Origin: an uncultured Eubacteriales bacterium
Lineage (GTDB): Bacteria; Bacillota; Clostridia; Oscillospirales; CAG-272
Reading direction: 5' to 3'
DNA length: 8,315 nt
Assembly (NCBI GenBank): GCA_934446285.1
Contig: CAKSEI010000059.1
Coordinates: forward strand, 1 to 8,315
Made by a program: the position numbers and the translations under genes
Shown here: positions 1 to 6,490 of the stretch, one piece after another
Layout of the letters: each line of letters opens with the position of its first letter
Numbering within the stretch: position 1 is the first letter of the stretch
Notes under the pieces: model-generated
What the model saw: the letters and a program-made list of their open reading frames with translations, nothing else
Databases searched by the model: none
What the model was told of the DNA's origin: nothing

Positions 1-142
1 CATCGAGATAGTCGTTGTTCTGCTCGACCATCAATTCCATCCGTTCCTGCTCGGAAAGCTCGGGGTACTGTTCCTCCAGATCGCCCCTCCAATCCTCGTA
101 GTCCGGATCGCTGCTCCAGATAATATGTTTCTGCTCGGTCAT
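1..142 (-). CDS. Partial hypothetical protein running off the left edge
   Basis: The ATG at 142 overlaps the previous stop as ATGA and has GAGGTG 7 nt upstream. Forty-seven codons are visible before the window ends with the frame still open. The product begins MTEQKHIIWSSDPDYEDW and is strongly acidic, with DLEEQYPELSEQERMELM (21-38) likely helical and an EQNNDYLD segment at the edge. It has no signal peptide. It is the fourth gene of the coupled cluster starting at 1978. The full length, domain content and function cannot be judged from this fragment. Confidence 0.75.
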   Translation of the reverse strand, partial: MTEQKHIIWSSDPDYEDWRGDLEEQYPELSEQERMELMVEQNNDYLD

Positions 143-1101
143 CGTGCGTCACCTCGGTCTTTCTCCCGGCGCTTTAACGGCTGTCCCTGTGCATCGTAGT
201 TGGCGGGATCGGCAATGGGCTTGTCAAAGCCGAACATGGAGCCGCCCTTCATAGCCTCCTCCTGGGCGCGGGTCACGCCCAGCTTGCGGTTATATTCCTC
301 CACAAGCGCACGGGCTTCTTCCTTTGAGGTGTGGGGAATGTCCGTCTTGTAATAGCCGGTTTCGCCCCGTTTCAAAATCACCACATTTCCGGTGTCCAGC
401 AGGAGAGAGTAGCACTGCTTCGGCAGGGAGGAGCGCAGCGGCACATAAGTGTTGCCGTTTCGCGCCATCCATTCGGCAAACTGCGCCATGTGATACAGGT
501 TATCGACCCCGTAGCCGATCTCGGCACGGTTCTCGTCAATGTAGCGGCAGGTGTGGTCACTATGGCTGCCATCCGGGCGGGTCACACGGATACTGTCCCC
601 ATCGGGAATGCGGAACCGTTCCTTGCCGCTTGTATCAAGAAAGCAAATGCCGCGGGCCGCCTTTTCCATGTGCTGCTCCAGCATCTCCCGGTGATAGCAG
701 TAGATATACAGGTTATAATCGCCCTGCATGGGATTCAGCCGCAGCAGATAGGCATACTCCGGCGTATCCACCCGGAATCCGTACTGCGGAATGAAATCCT
801 CGGCAAACACACTTTCCTTGTGTTCATAGCAGTATCGGGAAAGGCTGCTGCGGTTTTTGAAAATGCCGTCATAGCGCTCGTCAAAACGCAGGGCATTGAT
901 AAAATCATCAAACTCATCCTTGAACGCCTGTGTTTTCAGCTCCCCGCAATGATCCTCCCATGAGGTGAAAAAGCCGTTGCCGCTTCTGTCCATGTCCCCG
1001 CGCAAATGACCGATGCAGCCGGTCTGCTTGTCGAGCTGCTGGCTGCCGGTATAACAGTAGCTGCGCTCTGCCGGGGTCATGATCTTGATCTCAAAGTCCA
1101 T
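139..1101 (-). CDS. Hypothetical protein of 320 residues, mobile-element accessory type
   Basis: A soluble protein with no signal peptide or membrane span. It begins at ATG 1101, overlapping the previous stop as TAATG, with AAGGAG about 11 nt upstream. Recognisable segments are GCIGHLRGDMDRSG (28-41), KTQAFKDEFDDFINALR (56-72), an aromatic stretch GDYNLYIYCYHREML (127-141), RIPDGDSIRV (164-173) followed by DGSHSDHTCRYID (177-189), LYHMAQFAEWMARNGNTYVPLRSSLP (202-227) and a helical, charged end. From memory, proteins with this pattern recur in conjugative elements of gut Clostridia, but I know of no assigned function or named domain. The stop overlaps the next start as ATGA, so the cluster is translationally coupled. 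No catalytic motif is evident. Confidence 0.85.
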   Translation of the reverse strand: MDFEIKIMTPAERSYCYTGSQQLDKQTGCIGHLRGDMDRSGNGFFTSWEDHCGELKTQAFKDEFDDFINALRFDERYDGIFKNRSSLSRYCYEHKESVFAEDFIPQYGFRVDTPEYAYLLRLNPMQGDYNLYIYCYHREMLEQHMEKAARGICFLDTSGKERFRIPDGDSIRVTRPDGSHSDHTCRYIDENRAEIGYGVDNLYHMAQFAEWMARNGNTYVPLRSSLPKQCYSLLLDTGNVVILKRGETGYYKTDIPHTSKEEARALVEEYNRKLGVTRAQEEAMKGGSMFGFDKPIADPANYDAQGQPLKRREKDRGDAR

Positions 1102-1364
1102 TACCGTTCACGCTCCTTATCTTTGTTTTTCTGTTTGCGGCTTTGCTGTTGCCGTCGCAACTCCGTTCCCGCACGCTCCAACAGGTCGGCCTCGGCACTT
1201 TCGCGGGTCATCAGGTAATGCCCCCAGAAGTAATTGCTGCCGTCCTTGCACTCCCATGTGACATACGGGGCGGGAGCCTTGGGGTTTTCTCCGATCACAA
1301 ATTCCGCCTTGCCAATGTGCAGGGCTTCGACGATAACATATCCCGCATTTTCTCGCCGCTCCAT
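1101..1364 (-). CDS. Small hypothetical protein, 87 residues, paralogous N-terminus to the upstream gene
   Basis: The likely start is ATG at 1364, 2 nt after the upstream stop (TAAGGATG), with GAGGAG 8 nt before it. The longer in-frame ORF from 1442 lies inside the upstream gene and is unsupported. Residues 7-30 (AGYVIVEALHIGKAEFVIGE, then NPKA) match the N-terminus of the 203-residue protein at the same spacing, including AG, Y, V, A, IG, E, V/I-G and P-A. Residues 34-52 are aromatic-rich (YVTWECKDGSNYFWGHYLM). Residues 55-87 are a charged, basic helix-like tail ending KNKDKERER, which could contact nucleic acid. The stop overlaps the next start as TAATG. The function is unknown; it is probably a soluble accessory protein co-translated with its neighbours. 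Confidence 0.8.
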   Translation of the reverse strand: MERRENAGYVIVEALHIGKAEFVIGENPKAPAPYVTWECKDGSNYFWGHYLMTRESAEADLLERAGTELRRQQQSRKQKNKDKERER

Positions 1365-1366
1365 CC

Positions 1367-1978
1367 TTATCGCTCCTCTCTGAATACCTCTTTTTTCTCG
1401 CGCTGACTCTGACGGTACTGCACAAGCCCCAGCCTTGCCCACTCCGGCAGTTCCTTTTCCTCCAGTGTACCGAGGATGTCCGGACGCCGAAACCGCTCCT
1501 TATGGCCGGAATACAGGTTGTGGCAAAAGCAGGAGGTACCGCGGCTATTGGATGCTGCGCCGAAACCGCCCTCACAAATGCAGATCTGATGTGTTGCGCC
1601 TTGATACTCCGGACGAAGCGCATCGGCGCGGATCACGACGATCTTTCCGCCAAGATCCATGCTGTCGTCTACCGTATGGCAATCGTTTTTCGTAAGGAAC
1701 CGGTCGTTGATACCCTGTATACGCGGCGTGTTCAGGGCGATCCGCGTCCTTTCTGCCTGCTGTGCCAGTCGCTCGGCAAAGATGCGCAGGATCTCCGGAT
1801 AGCTGTCGCTGACCAATGCCTCCTCATACCGGGCAAACAGTTCGTTCTGCTCACAATAAGCGGTCATAAATCGCTGCCCCTTTTCGGCCTCCGGGTCATC
1901 CCCGACGATCAGCTCTTTATCCCCGATTTGGATTGCATGAAGAACAGTATAGCTGCCCGCCTTGCGTGGTTCTTCCAT
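1367..1978 (-). CDS. Conserved-looking hypothetical protein, 203 residues
   Basis: Soluble and cytoplasmic by appearance: no signal peptide or membrane span. Residues 7-31 form a small module (AGSYTVLHAIQIGDKELIVG, then DDPEA) also seen in the next gene. Residues 38-80 look helical. Residues 88-170 form a second, Gly- and Cys-rich part with NDRFLTKNDCH (91-101), GGKIVVIRADALRPEY (110-125), CIC (133-135), GGFGAASNSRG (137-147) and CFCH (150-153). The two CxC pairs plus His residues might bind metal, but I cannot show that. The C-terminus is highly charged. The ATG at 1978 has AAGGAG 6 nt upstream. It opens a tight cluster: the next gene starts 2 nt after its stop. I do not recognise a named family; such genes are typical accessory cargo of clostridial conjugative elements. 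Function unknown. Confidence 0.83.
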   Translation of the reverse strand: MEEPRKAGSYTVLHAIQIGDKELIVGDDPEAEKGQRFMTAYCEQNELFARYEEALVSDSYPEILRIFAERLAQQAERTRIALNTPRIQGINDRFLTKNDCHTVDDSMDLGGKIVVIRADALRPEYQGATHQICICEGGFGAASNSRGTSCFCHNLYSGHKERFRRPDILGTLEEKELPEWARLGLVQYRQSQREKKEVFREER

Positions 1979-1995
1979 TGTGGTCTCCTTTCCTC

Positions 1996-2021
1996 CATAC
2001 CGATAATTTTGTCGTGGTATG
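1996..2021. repeat. Inverted repeat between terminator and the 203-residue gene
   Basis: CATACC (1996-2001) and GGTATG (2016-2021) are perfect 6-bp arms around a 14-nt AT-rich centre; an alternative fold adds an inner CGA/TCG pairing. The repeat lies between the upstream terminator's U-run and the ribosome binding site of the gene starting at 1978. It may be an operator or a leader hairpin. Evidence is only positional. Confidence 0.45.
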
Positions 2022-2022
2022 T

Positions 2023-2049
2023 AAAAGGGACGGCTGTTTCGGCCGCCCC
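2023..2049 (-). terminator. Rho-independent terminator after the adhesin/microprotein genes
   Basis: On the minus strand GGGGCGGC (2049-2042) pairs with GCCGTCCC (2034-2027) over 8 bp with one G-U pair and a 7-nt loop, followed by UUUU (2026-2023). It ends the adhesin unit. Only about 33 nt separate it from the next ribosome binding site, and I see no convincing promoter there. Confidence 0.82.
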
Positions 2050-2056
2050 TCGGTGT

Positions 2057-2149
2057 TTACTTTTTGCGCTTATTGCGCATATACAGGAAAGCAAGTCCTG
2101 CCAGAATTAACGCAACCAGCACAAGAGCCAGTATGGTGTTCGGTTCCAT
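2057..2149 (-). CDS. 30-residue single-span membrane microprotein, coupled to the adhesin
   Basis: A 30-residue ORF. It starts with MEPNT, continues as one hydrophobic helix (about residues 6-23: Ile, Leu, Ala, Val and Phe) and ends in a basic tail, RNKRKK. By the positive-inside rule the N-terminus would face outward and the tail the cytoplasm. Its ATG overlaps the adhesin stop as TAATG (shared A at 2149), and a full ribosome binding site lies at 2160-2167, so translational coupling is likely. A terminator follows 8 nt after the stop, making it the last gene of that transcript. It could aid secretion, retention or sorting of the adhesin, but no function is known. The size means chance cannot be fully excluded; the coupling, ribosome binding site, membrane helix and terminator placement together make it convincing. 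Confidence 0.8.
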   Translation of the reverse strand: MEPNTILALVLVALILAGLAFLYMRNKRKK

Positions 2150-5100
2150 TATTCCGCATCCTCCTTTCTTCGCTTTTGGGTTACTGCTATGGCAACGATA
2201 GCGGCAGAGGATGCGCCGAGCAGGCAGAGCCACAGCGCCATGTGGCTGTTGTCCCCGGTCTGCGGTGCCTTCGGCTCATCCGGCTTCTTTTCATTGTGCA
2301 TCTCCACCTTGGTCACAGCGCCCTCAAAGACAGAAGCGGTTTTATCCGCAGGGAGGACATAGCCTGCGGAGACTCCATCCATTTCCTCGGATACGGTGTA
2401 ATCTCCCACGCGCAGCCCCTCAATGAGGATTACGCCGTTTTCATCGGTCTTGAACACCCGGTCATATCCGTTTGCGCTGGTAATGCGGAAAGAGAAGCCT
2501 GCCAGCTTTCCGTCAGAAGAAGTCTTGATGATCCTGAGCGAGCCGACCTGCGCCGCATTGATAAAGCCCTTTCCGGCTTCATTCTCCACGGTCACGGTTT
2601 CACCGTCTGCGGTGATCTCAAAATAGTAGGCGTTCTCGTCCGGATAAAAGCCATCAGGGGCGGCCTTTTCCTTGAGAAAATACCCGCCGTAGCGAAGCTC
2701 GGACATGGCATATTCTCCGCGCCCCAGTTCATCCATCGTGCCAAGCAGCTCGTCCTCAGCGTCAAACTCCTTGTTGCCGTTGCTGTCGCGGTAGACCTCA
2801 AATACGGCTCCCTCCAGTTTGTTTTCGGGATAGTCCTTATCTGCCTTGGTGAGCGCCACGGTGCCGCGGATCGAACGGTTGTCGATTTCCACCTCGATCA
2901 CGGCTCCGTTTTCATTGACCGTGACCGGGAAACACTCCTCCGTCAGCACGAACCCGGTCGGTGCGCTGATCTCACGAACCAGCCAGCTGCCGTAGGGCAC
3001 ACGGGCAAAAGAAAAACTGCCGTCCTCGGCAGAGGTGGCAGTAAGGATCGCATTTTCTCTTGTGAATTGGGTGCAGTCCACACGGAACAGACCGATCAAC
3101 GCGCCGCCCAGCCCCTTTCCGTCCTCGTCCTTTTTCAGTCCGTGGATTTCGCCATAGATCAGTTCGTTTTCAATGGGCTGTCCGTCGTTGACCGCAAGGT
3201 GAACGAGCGCAACGCTTTCCCCGGCATAATCGAATATCACCGGGTATTTTCTGTCGGAGAGAATATAGTGGCTGCCGGTGGCGATCTCCTGCACATATGC
3301 CTTGCTGCCCACAGGCAGGTCGGTGGCAAAGGCGGCTTTGCCGTCCGCTCCTACGGTTACGGTTTCCAGCAGCCCTCCGGCGGGGATCACGCTGCCGTCT
3401 GCCGCGGTCATGGCTTCTGCGGCGTAAAGACCAAAGGTCACGCAGCCGATCTCGTCCGCGCCGGTAATGCCAAAGATTTCATCTTGTGCCATGATCTTTG
3501 TGAGATCAACGGCCGCTTTCTGCCGTTCGTTATAGAAGCTCGCAGCCGTTTCGGTCACCTCCACAAGCTGCCCGGCATAGGTCAGCTCCACCGTGCGTAC
3601 CTCACTGGATAACACCATGCCATACGGCACGGTGATCTCACGGATGGCATATTTTCCGAGATACAGCGGCTTACTGCCTGCCGGTGCGTCTGCCGTCGTG
3701 GTGACGGTATCCACCACCGTTCCCGCTGCATAGCGGAGCGTGCCGTCCGGAGTGATGATGTCCTCAGCTACCGTGATCTTATAAACTGCGCCGGGAAGCA
3801 TCTGCACGGCATATACCGGGCGGTAGACCCCATCCGATTCGGTAACCGTGGCATACACCTCGCCGGTTTTGGCGATTTGGATGATACCCTTTTGCGCGGT
3901 ATTTTCCTTCGTGACCGCCACTACCGTTACGGCGCTTTCCTCCGTGGCATTGTCTGCGGTGATGTCAAAATAGACACGCTCGGAGGAAAGCACATACCCA
4001 TAGGGCGCGCTGACTTCCTCCAGTGAATATCCCTTGCCGTAGGGCAGCTTTTCCGGCGTGATGAGCATACCGTCCGCCGAGGTGGTAAAGGTGTCGACGA
4101 TCGTCACCTCCGGATAGGTGTAGGTCATGGTGATGAGCTGCCCGTCCGGGTCGTAAAGTCGGAAAGAGGCACCTGCCAACGGAATGGTTTTGCCGGTTTC
4201 GGCATCCACCTTTATGACCTTGACATAGCTTTCAAAATTGCGGTTATTGGCAAGATAGCGATAGGTCTTTCCGTCCTCCGCAATATACACCTCAAAGTCC
4301 GGCAGCAGCTCCCGACCTTCCCAGCCTTCGGTTTGATGCACCACATAAACGCCGTAAGGCAAGTCCTTGGTCTGAGCAAAGCCGTTTTCATCACAGACGA
4401 GATGATCGCGCTCCGTATCTCTGGCGTTGTCGTAGCTGCCTGCGGATCTCAGGTATACCGCAAATTCAGCGCCGGCCTCCGGCGTTTCCAGCTGGGTGCT
4501 GCCGTCATCCGTGTGCTTGATGATGGCAATATTGCCTTTGGCGATCTGCTCGGTTACATCCAGTGCGGTGCTGTTATATTCCGCGGTGTACCGCTGCGGC
4601 TCAGCTCCTACGGGGTACACCGTGCTGTCCAGCAGATAGCCCTCGCTGGGCGTGATCTCACGAATCGTCCAATCATCCCCGCAGGCATAATATACGGTTG
4701 TGAATTGGCCGTTTTCATCCGTCACATAGGTGTCCACAAGCTGTCCGCCCTTGTATACGCCATAGACCGCGCCGGATAGCTTGGCGTCACCCTGGGGCAT
4801 TCCGGTGGTGCTGTCGCTTTTCGTAACGGTGGCGTCCCACTTTTTCAGCACATTGTGGATGCTCTTGTGCGTGACCTTGTTCCATTCCACTGCTGCCGTC
4901 TGATCCTCGGGGATCACATAGCGAACATCCGTATCCACCTCGGACAGCACATAGCCTGTGCCGATCAGCACATCGGAAAATACGGCCTTGCCCGTGCTGT
5001 CTGTCACGGCGTACTCGTCTACGGGCAAGCCCGAAAGTGAAGTGCCGCTCAAGTGGAATTTCACACCCTCGATCAAATGATCCTCCGAGGTTTTCATGAC

Positions 5101-6411
5101 CTCCAGGCTGCCGCGCTTTAGCTTGTTATTGAAGGTAACGGTAGAAACCTGCCCGGAGACCACCGTGACACGGCGTACCTCCTGCGGTTCGTATTTGTCG
5201 TAGCTCTGCTCGGTGACGGTATAGACGCCGGGTCGGAGACCGTCGATCCGGATTTCGCCCCGGCTGTTCGTGGTTACGGTCTGGTTCACACCGTTACCGG
5301 AGATGGTAAAGGCTATGCCGGCAACCTTCCCGTCCTCGCTGGTTTTCACGATTTTGGCGCTGCCTGCCGCCGTGCGCACCTTAAGGAAGGACGGCACAGG
5401 GTCGTTCTCGCCGGGCACACCGGAAACCATGTCCTGGTTAGCGCCCTCCTTGCCGGGAACCGACCAAATCAAAAAGCCGGTGCTCATCGTTGTTACGGGA
5501 ATTTGGCGGTTCAGCTTGATGGTCACGGCGTCGTTGATCGGTTTGCTTGAGGTCAGGGTCAGCGTGTTGCCGCTTACGGAAACCGAAACGCCGCTGCTCT
5601 GCGACACATAGTATTTACTGAGAATGCCGTTCGCGTCGGTCAGCGTCAGCGTGTATTTGCCGTTTACATATTCCATTTCATACACAGGCGCGGCTCCCGC
5701 ATAGTTCACGGCAAAGCTGGGACGAATATAGTGCGATGCCATATCCGCAAGGATCGCGTCATAGTAGGCTTTGAAATACTTATTGCGGCAGTGCTGCTCG
5801 GTCATGGTGCCGGAATAGCCGGACACGGGATAGGATTTGTCATTCAGCTCGGTGGGTGAGGTACGGAAGCCCAGCGTGATCTGCCAGACGATGAGCTGCG
5901 TGGCCGCATAGCAGGCGTTTGCATCCTTGCTGGTCTGCAAGCCCACACGGTTGGGATAGCCATAGGTCAGCGCCAGCGCCAGCAGATCCTTTTGCTCATT
6001 GGAAAGCATCCGATATTTGTTGCCGTGGTTCGGATCGCTTGACCCCGCGTATTCGTAGTTGTCCGGGAGCGGCACACCGTGTTCAATACAAAAGCAGTAC
6101 ACATAGTCTGCTCCGTAAGTCCAATCTGCTTTGCTTCCTGTCAGCCCGTTTCGCTTGGCGGTGTAGTCGTGCATTTTTCGCACGGCGGGCGATACGGCTC
6201 CGCCGAAGGGGTTGTCCTCGCCTCTGACACCGTATGCGGCGGTGAAAGCGTTTCCATCCTCGTCGGTCAGTGTGTAGTCCCAGCTGACATGGCAGTTGGT
6301 CAGATCCATGGTCACGCCGGATGCCGCCGAGGCGGTGATAGGGAGCATGGATGACAGCAGCAGTGCAAAGGCAAGCAGCAAGCTGCCGAGCTTGGTGATT
6401 TTTCGGTTCAT
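2149..6411 (-). CDS. Thioester-domain, multi-CnaB (SpaA-like) sortase-anchored surface adhesin
   Basis: A 1420-residue wall-anchored protein. Residues 1-29 are a signal peptide (cleavage likely after ASA). An N-terminal thioester domain (about 35-235) has the two diagnostic motifs: FCIE at 107-110 (Cys108) and TQLIVW at 171-176 (Gln172). Known thioester domains form an internal Cys-Gln bond that can attach covalently to host targets. Residues 350-1375 hold about ten CnaB/SpaA beta-sandwich domains, with recurrent Lys (356, 440, 531, 632, 734, 848, 972, 1093, 1189, 1296), Glu (401, 491, 585, 799, 925, 1042, 1147, 1248, 1342) and C-terminal Asn (for example 961, 1082, 1178, 1285, 1373) expected to make Lys-Asn isopeptide bonds. 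Domain 4 has Gln693 where Glu is expected. The C-terminus has APQTGD (1382-1387), a membrane span (about 1391-1410) and a basic tail. Similar proteins are common in clostridial conjugative elements. No sortase is in the window. The target is unknown. Confidence 0.93.
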   Translation of the reverse strand: MNRKITKLGSLLLAFALLLSSMLPITASAASGVTMDLTNCHVSWDYTLTDEDGNAFTAAYGVRGEDNPFGGAVSPAVRKMHDYTAKRNGLTGSKADWTYGADYVYCFCIEHGVPLPDNYEYAGSSDPNHGNKYRMLSNEQKDLLALALTYGYPNRVGLQTSKDANACYAATQLIVWQITLGFRTSPTELNDKSYPVSGYSGTMTEQHCRNKYFKAYYDAILADMASHYIRPSFAVNYAGAAPVYEMEYVNGKYTLTLTDANGILSKYYVSQSSGVSVSVSGNTLTLTSSKPINDAVTIKLNRQIPVTTMSTGFLIWSVPGKEGANQDMVSGVPGENDPVPSFLKVRTAAGSAKIVKTSEDGKVAGIAFTISGNGVNQTVTTNSRGEIRIDGLRPGVYTVTEQSYDKYEPQEVRRVTVVSGQVSTVTFNNKLKRGSLEVMKTSEDHLIEGVKFHLSGTSLSGLPVDEYAVTDSTGKAVFSDVLIGTGYVLSEVDTDVRYVIPEDQTAAVEWNKVTHKSIHNVLKKWDATVTKSDSTTGMPQGDAKLSGAVYGVYKGGQLVDTYVTDENGQFTTVYYACGDDWTIREITPSEGYLLDSTVYPVGAEPQRYTAEYNSTALDVTEQIAKGNIAIIKHTDDGSTQLETPEAGAEFAVYLRSAGSYDNARDTERDHLVCDENGFAQTKDLPYGVYVVHQTEGWEGRELLPDFEVYIAEDGKTYRYLANNRNFESYVKVIKVDAETGKTIPLAGASFRLYDPDGQLITMTYTYPEVTIVDTFTTSADGMLITPEKLPYGKGYSLEEVSAPYGYVLSSERVYFDITADNATEESAVTVVAVTKENTAQKGIIQIAKTGEVYATVTESDGVYRPVYAVQMLPGAVYKITVAEDIITPDGTLRYAAGTVVDTVTTTADAPAGSKPLYLGKYAIREITVPYGMVLSSEVRTVELTYAGQLVEVTETAASFYNERQKAAVDLTKIMAQDEIFGITGADEIGCVTFGLYAAEAMTAADGSVIPAGGLLETVTVGADGKAAFATDLPVGSKAYVQEIATGSHYILSDRKYPVIFDYAGESVALVHLAVNDGQPIENELIYGEIHGLKKDEDGKGLGGALIGLFRVDCTQFTRENAILTATSAEDGSFSFARVPYGSWLVREISAPTGFVLTEECFPVTVNENGAVIEVEIDNRSIRGTVALTKADKDYPENKLEGAVFEVYRDSNGNKEFDAEDELLGTMDELGRGEYAMSELRYGGYFLKEKAAPDGFYPDENAYYFEITADGETVTVENEAGKGFINAAQVGSLRIIKTSSDGKLAGFSFRITSANGYDRVFKTDENGVILIEGLRVGDYTVSEEMDGVSAGYVLPADKTASVFEGAVTKVEMHNEKKPDEPKAPQTGDNSHMALWLCLLGASSAAIVAIAVTQKRRKEDAE
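2160..2167 (-). promoter_or_regulatory. Ribosome binding site for the 30-residue membrane protein, inside the adhesin gene end
   Basis: AAAGGAGG on the minus strand lies within the last codons of the adhesin, 10 nt before the ATG at 2149. Its presence at this spacing supports real translation of the small downstream ORF. Confidence 0.75.
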
Positions 6412-6421
6412 TCTGTTCGTT

Positions 6422-6428
6422 CCTCCTT
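6422..6428 (-). promoter_or_regulatory. Ribosome binding site that sets the adhesin start at 6411
   Basis: AAGGAGG on the minus strand lies 10 nt before the ATG at 6411. The longer in-frame ORF from 6441 would begin within the terminator U-run, place this site inside the coding region and put a polar stretch before the signal peptide, so 6411 is preferred. Confidence 0.88.
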
Positions 6429-6440
6429 GTTTTAGGCGCA

Positions 6441-6468
6441 AAAAAACACCGTCCGAAAAAAGACGGTG
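6441..6468 (-). terminator. Rho-independent terminator between lipoprotein and adhesin genes
   Basis: On the minus strand CACCGTC (6468-6462) pairs perfectly with GACGGTG (6453-6447) around an 8-nt loop, followed at once by a run of six U (6446-6441). It lies 22 nt after the lipoprotein stop and about 12 nt before the adhesin's ribosome binding site. No promoter fits in that gap, so adhesin expression seems to need read-through, antitermination or a promoter inside or before the lipoprotein gene. Confidence 0.9.
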
Positions 6469-6490
6469 CTTCTGCTTGATATGAAGTTGT

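Noticed and set aside
331..963. Plus-strand ORF of 210 codons opposite the 320-residue gene
   Set aside because: It lies wholly antisense to a coupled gene of the minus-strand cluster, with no recognisable domain and no operon context; treated as a shadow.
1365..1442. Upstream extension of the 87-residue protein to 1442
   Set aside because: It lies inside the preceding gene, while the ATG at 1364 has a proper ribosome binding site and its N-terminus aligns with the paralogous module.
1117..1623. Minus-strand ORF of 168 codons in another frame
   Set aside because: It overlaps two better supported genes out of frame and has the Arg/Ser/Pro-rich make-up typical of a frame shadow.
1502..2110. 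Plus-strand ORF of 202 codons
   Set aside because: It is antisense to the 203-residue gene and runs through the intrinsic terminator and the microprotein; no domain or plausible context.
1933..3612. Long plus-strand ORF of 559 codons antisense to the adhesin
   Set aside because: It crosses the adhesin, the microprotein, a terminator and the start of the next gene. The opposite strand has clear domains, signal peptide and ribosome binding sites, while this frame shows no recognisable domain. It fits an open frame created by codon bias in GC-rich coding DNA.
6412..6441. Upstream extension of the adhesin start to 6441
   Set aside because: It would place the Shine-Dalgarno sequence inside the coding region, start in the terminator U-run and put ten extra polar residues before a complete signal peptide.
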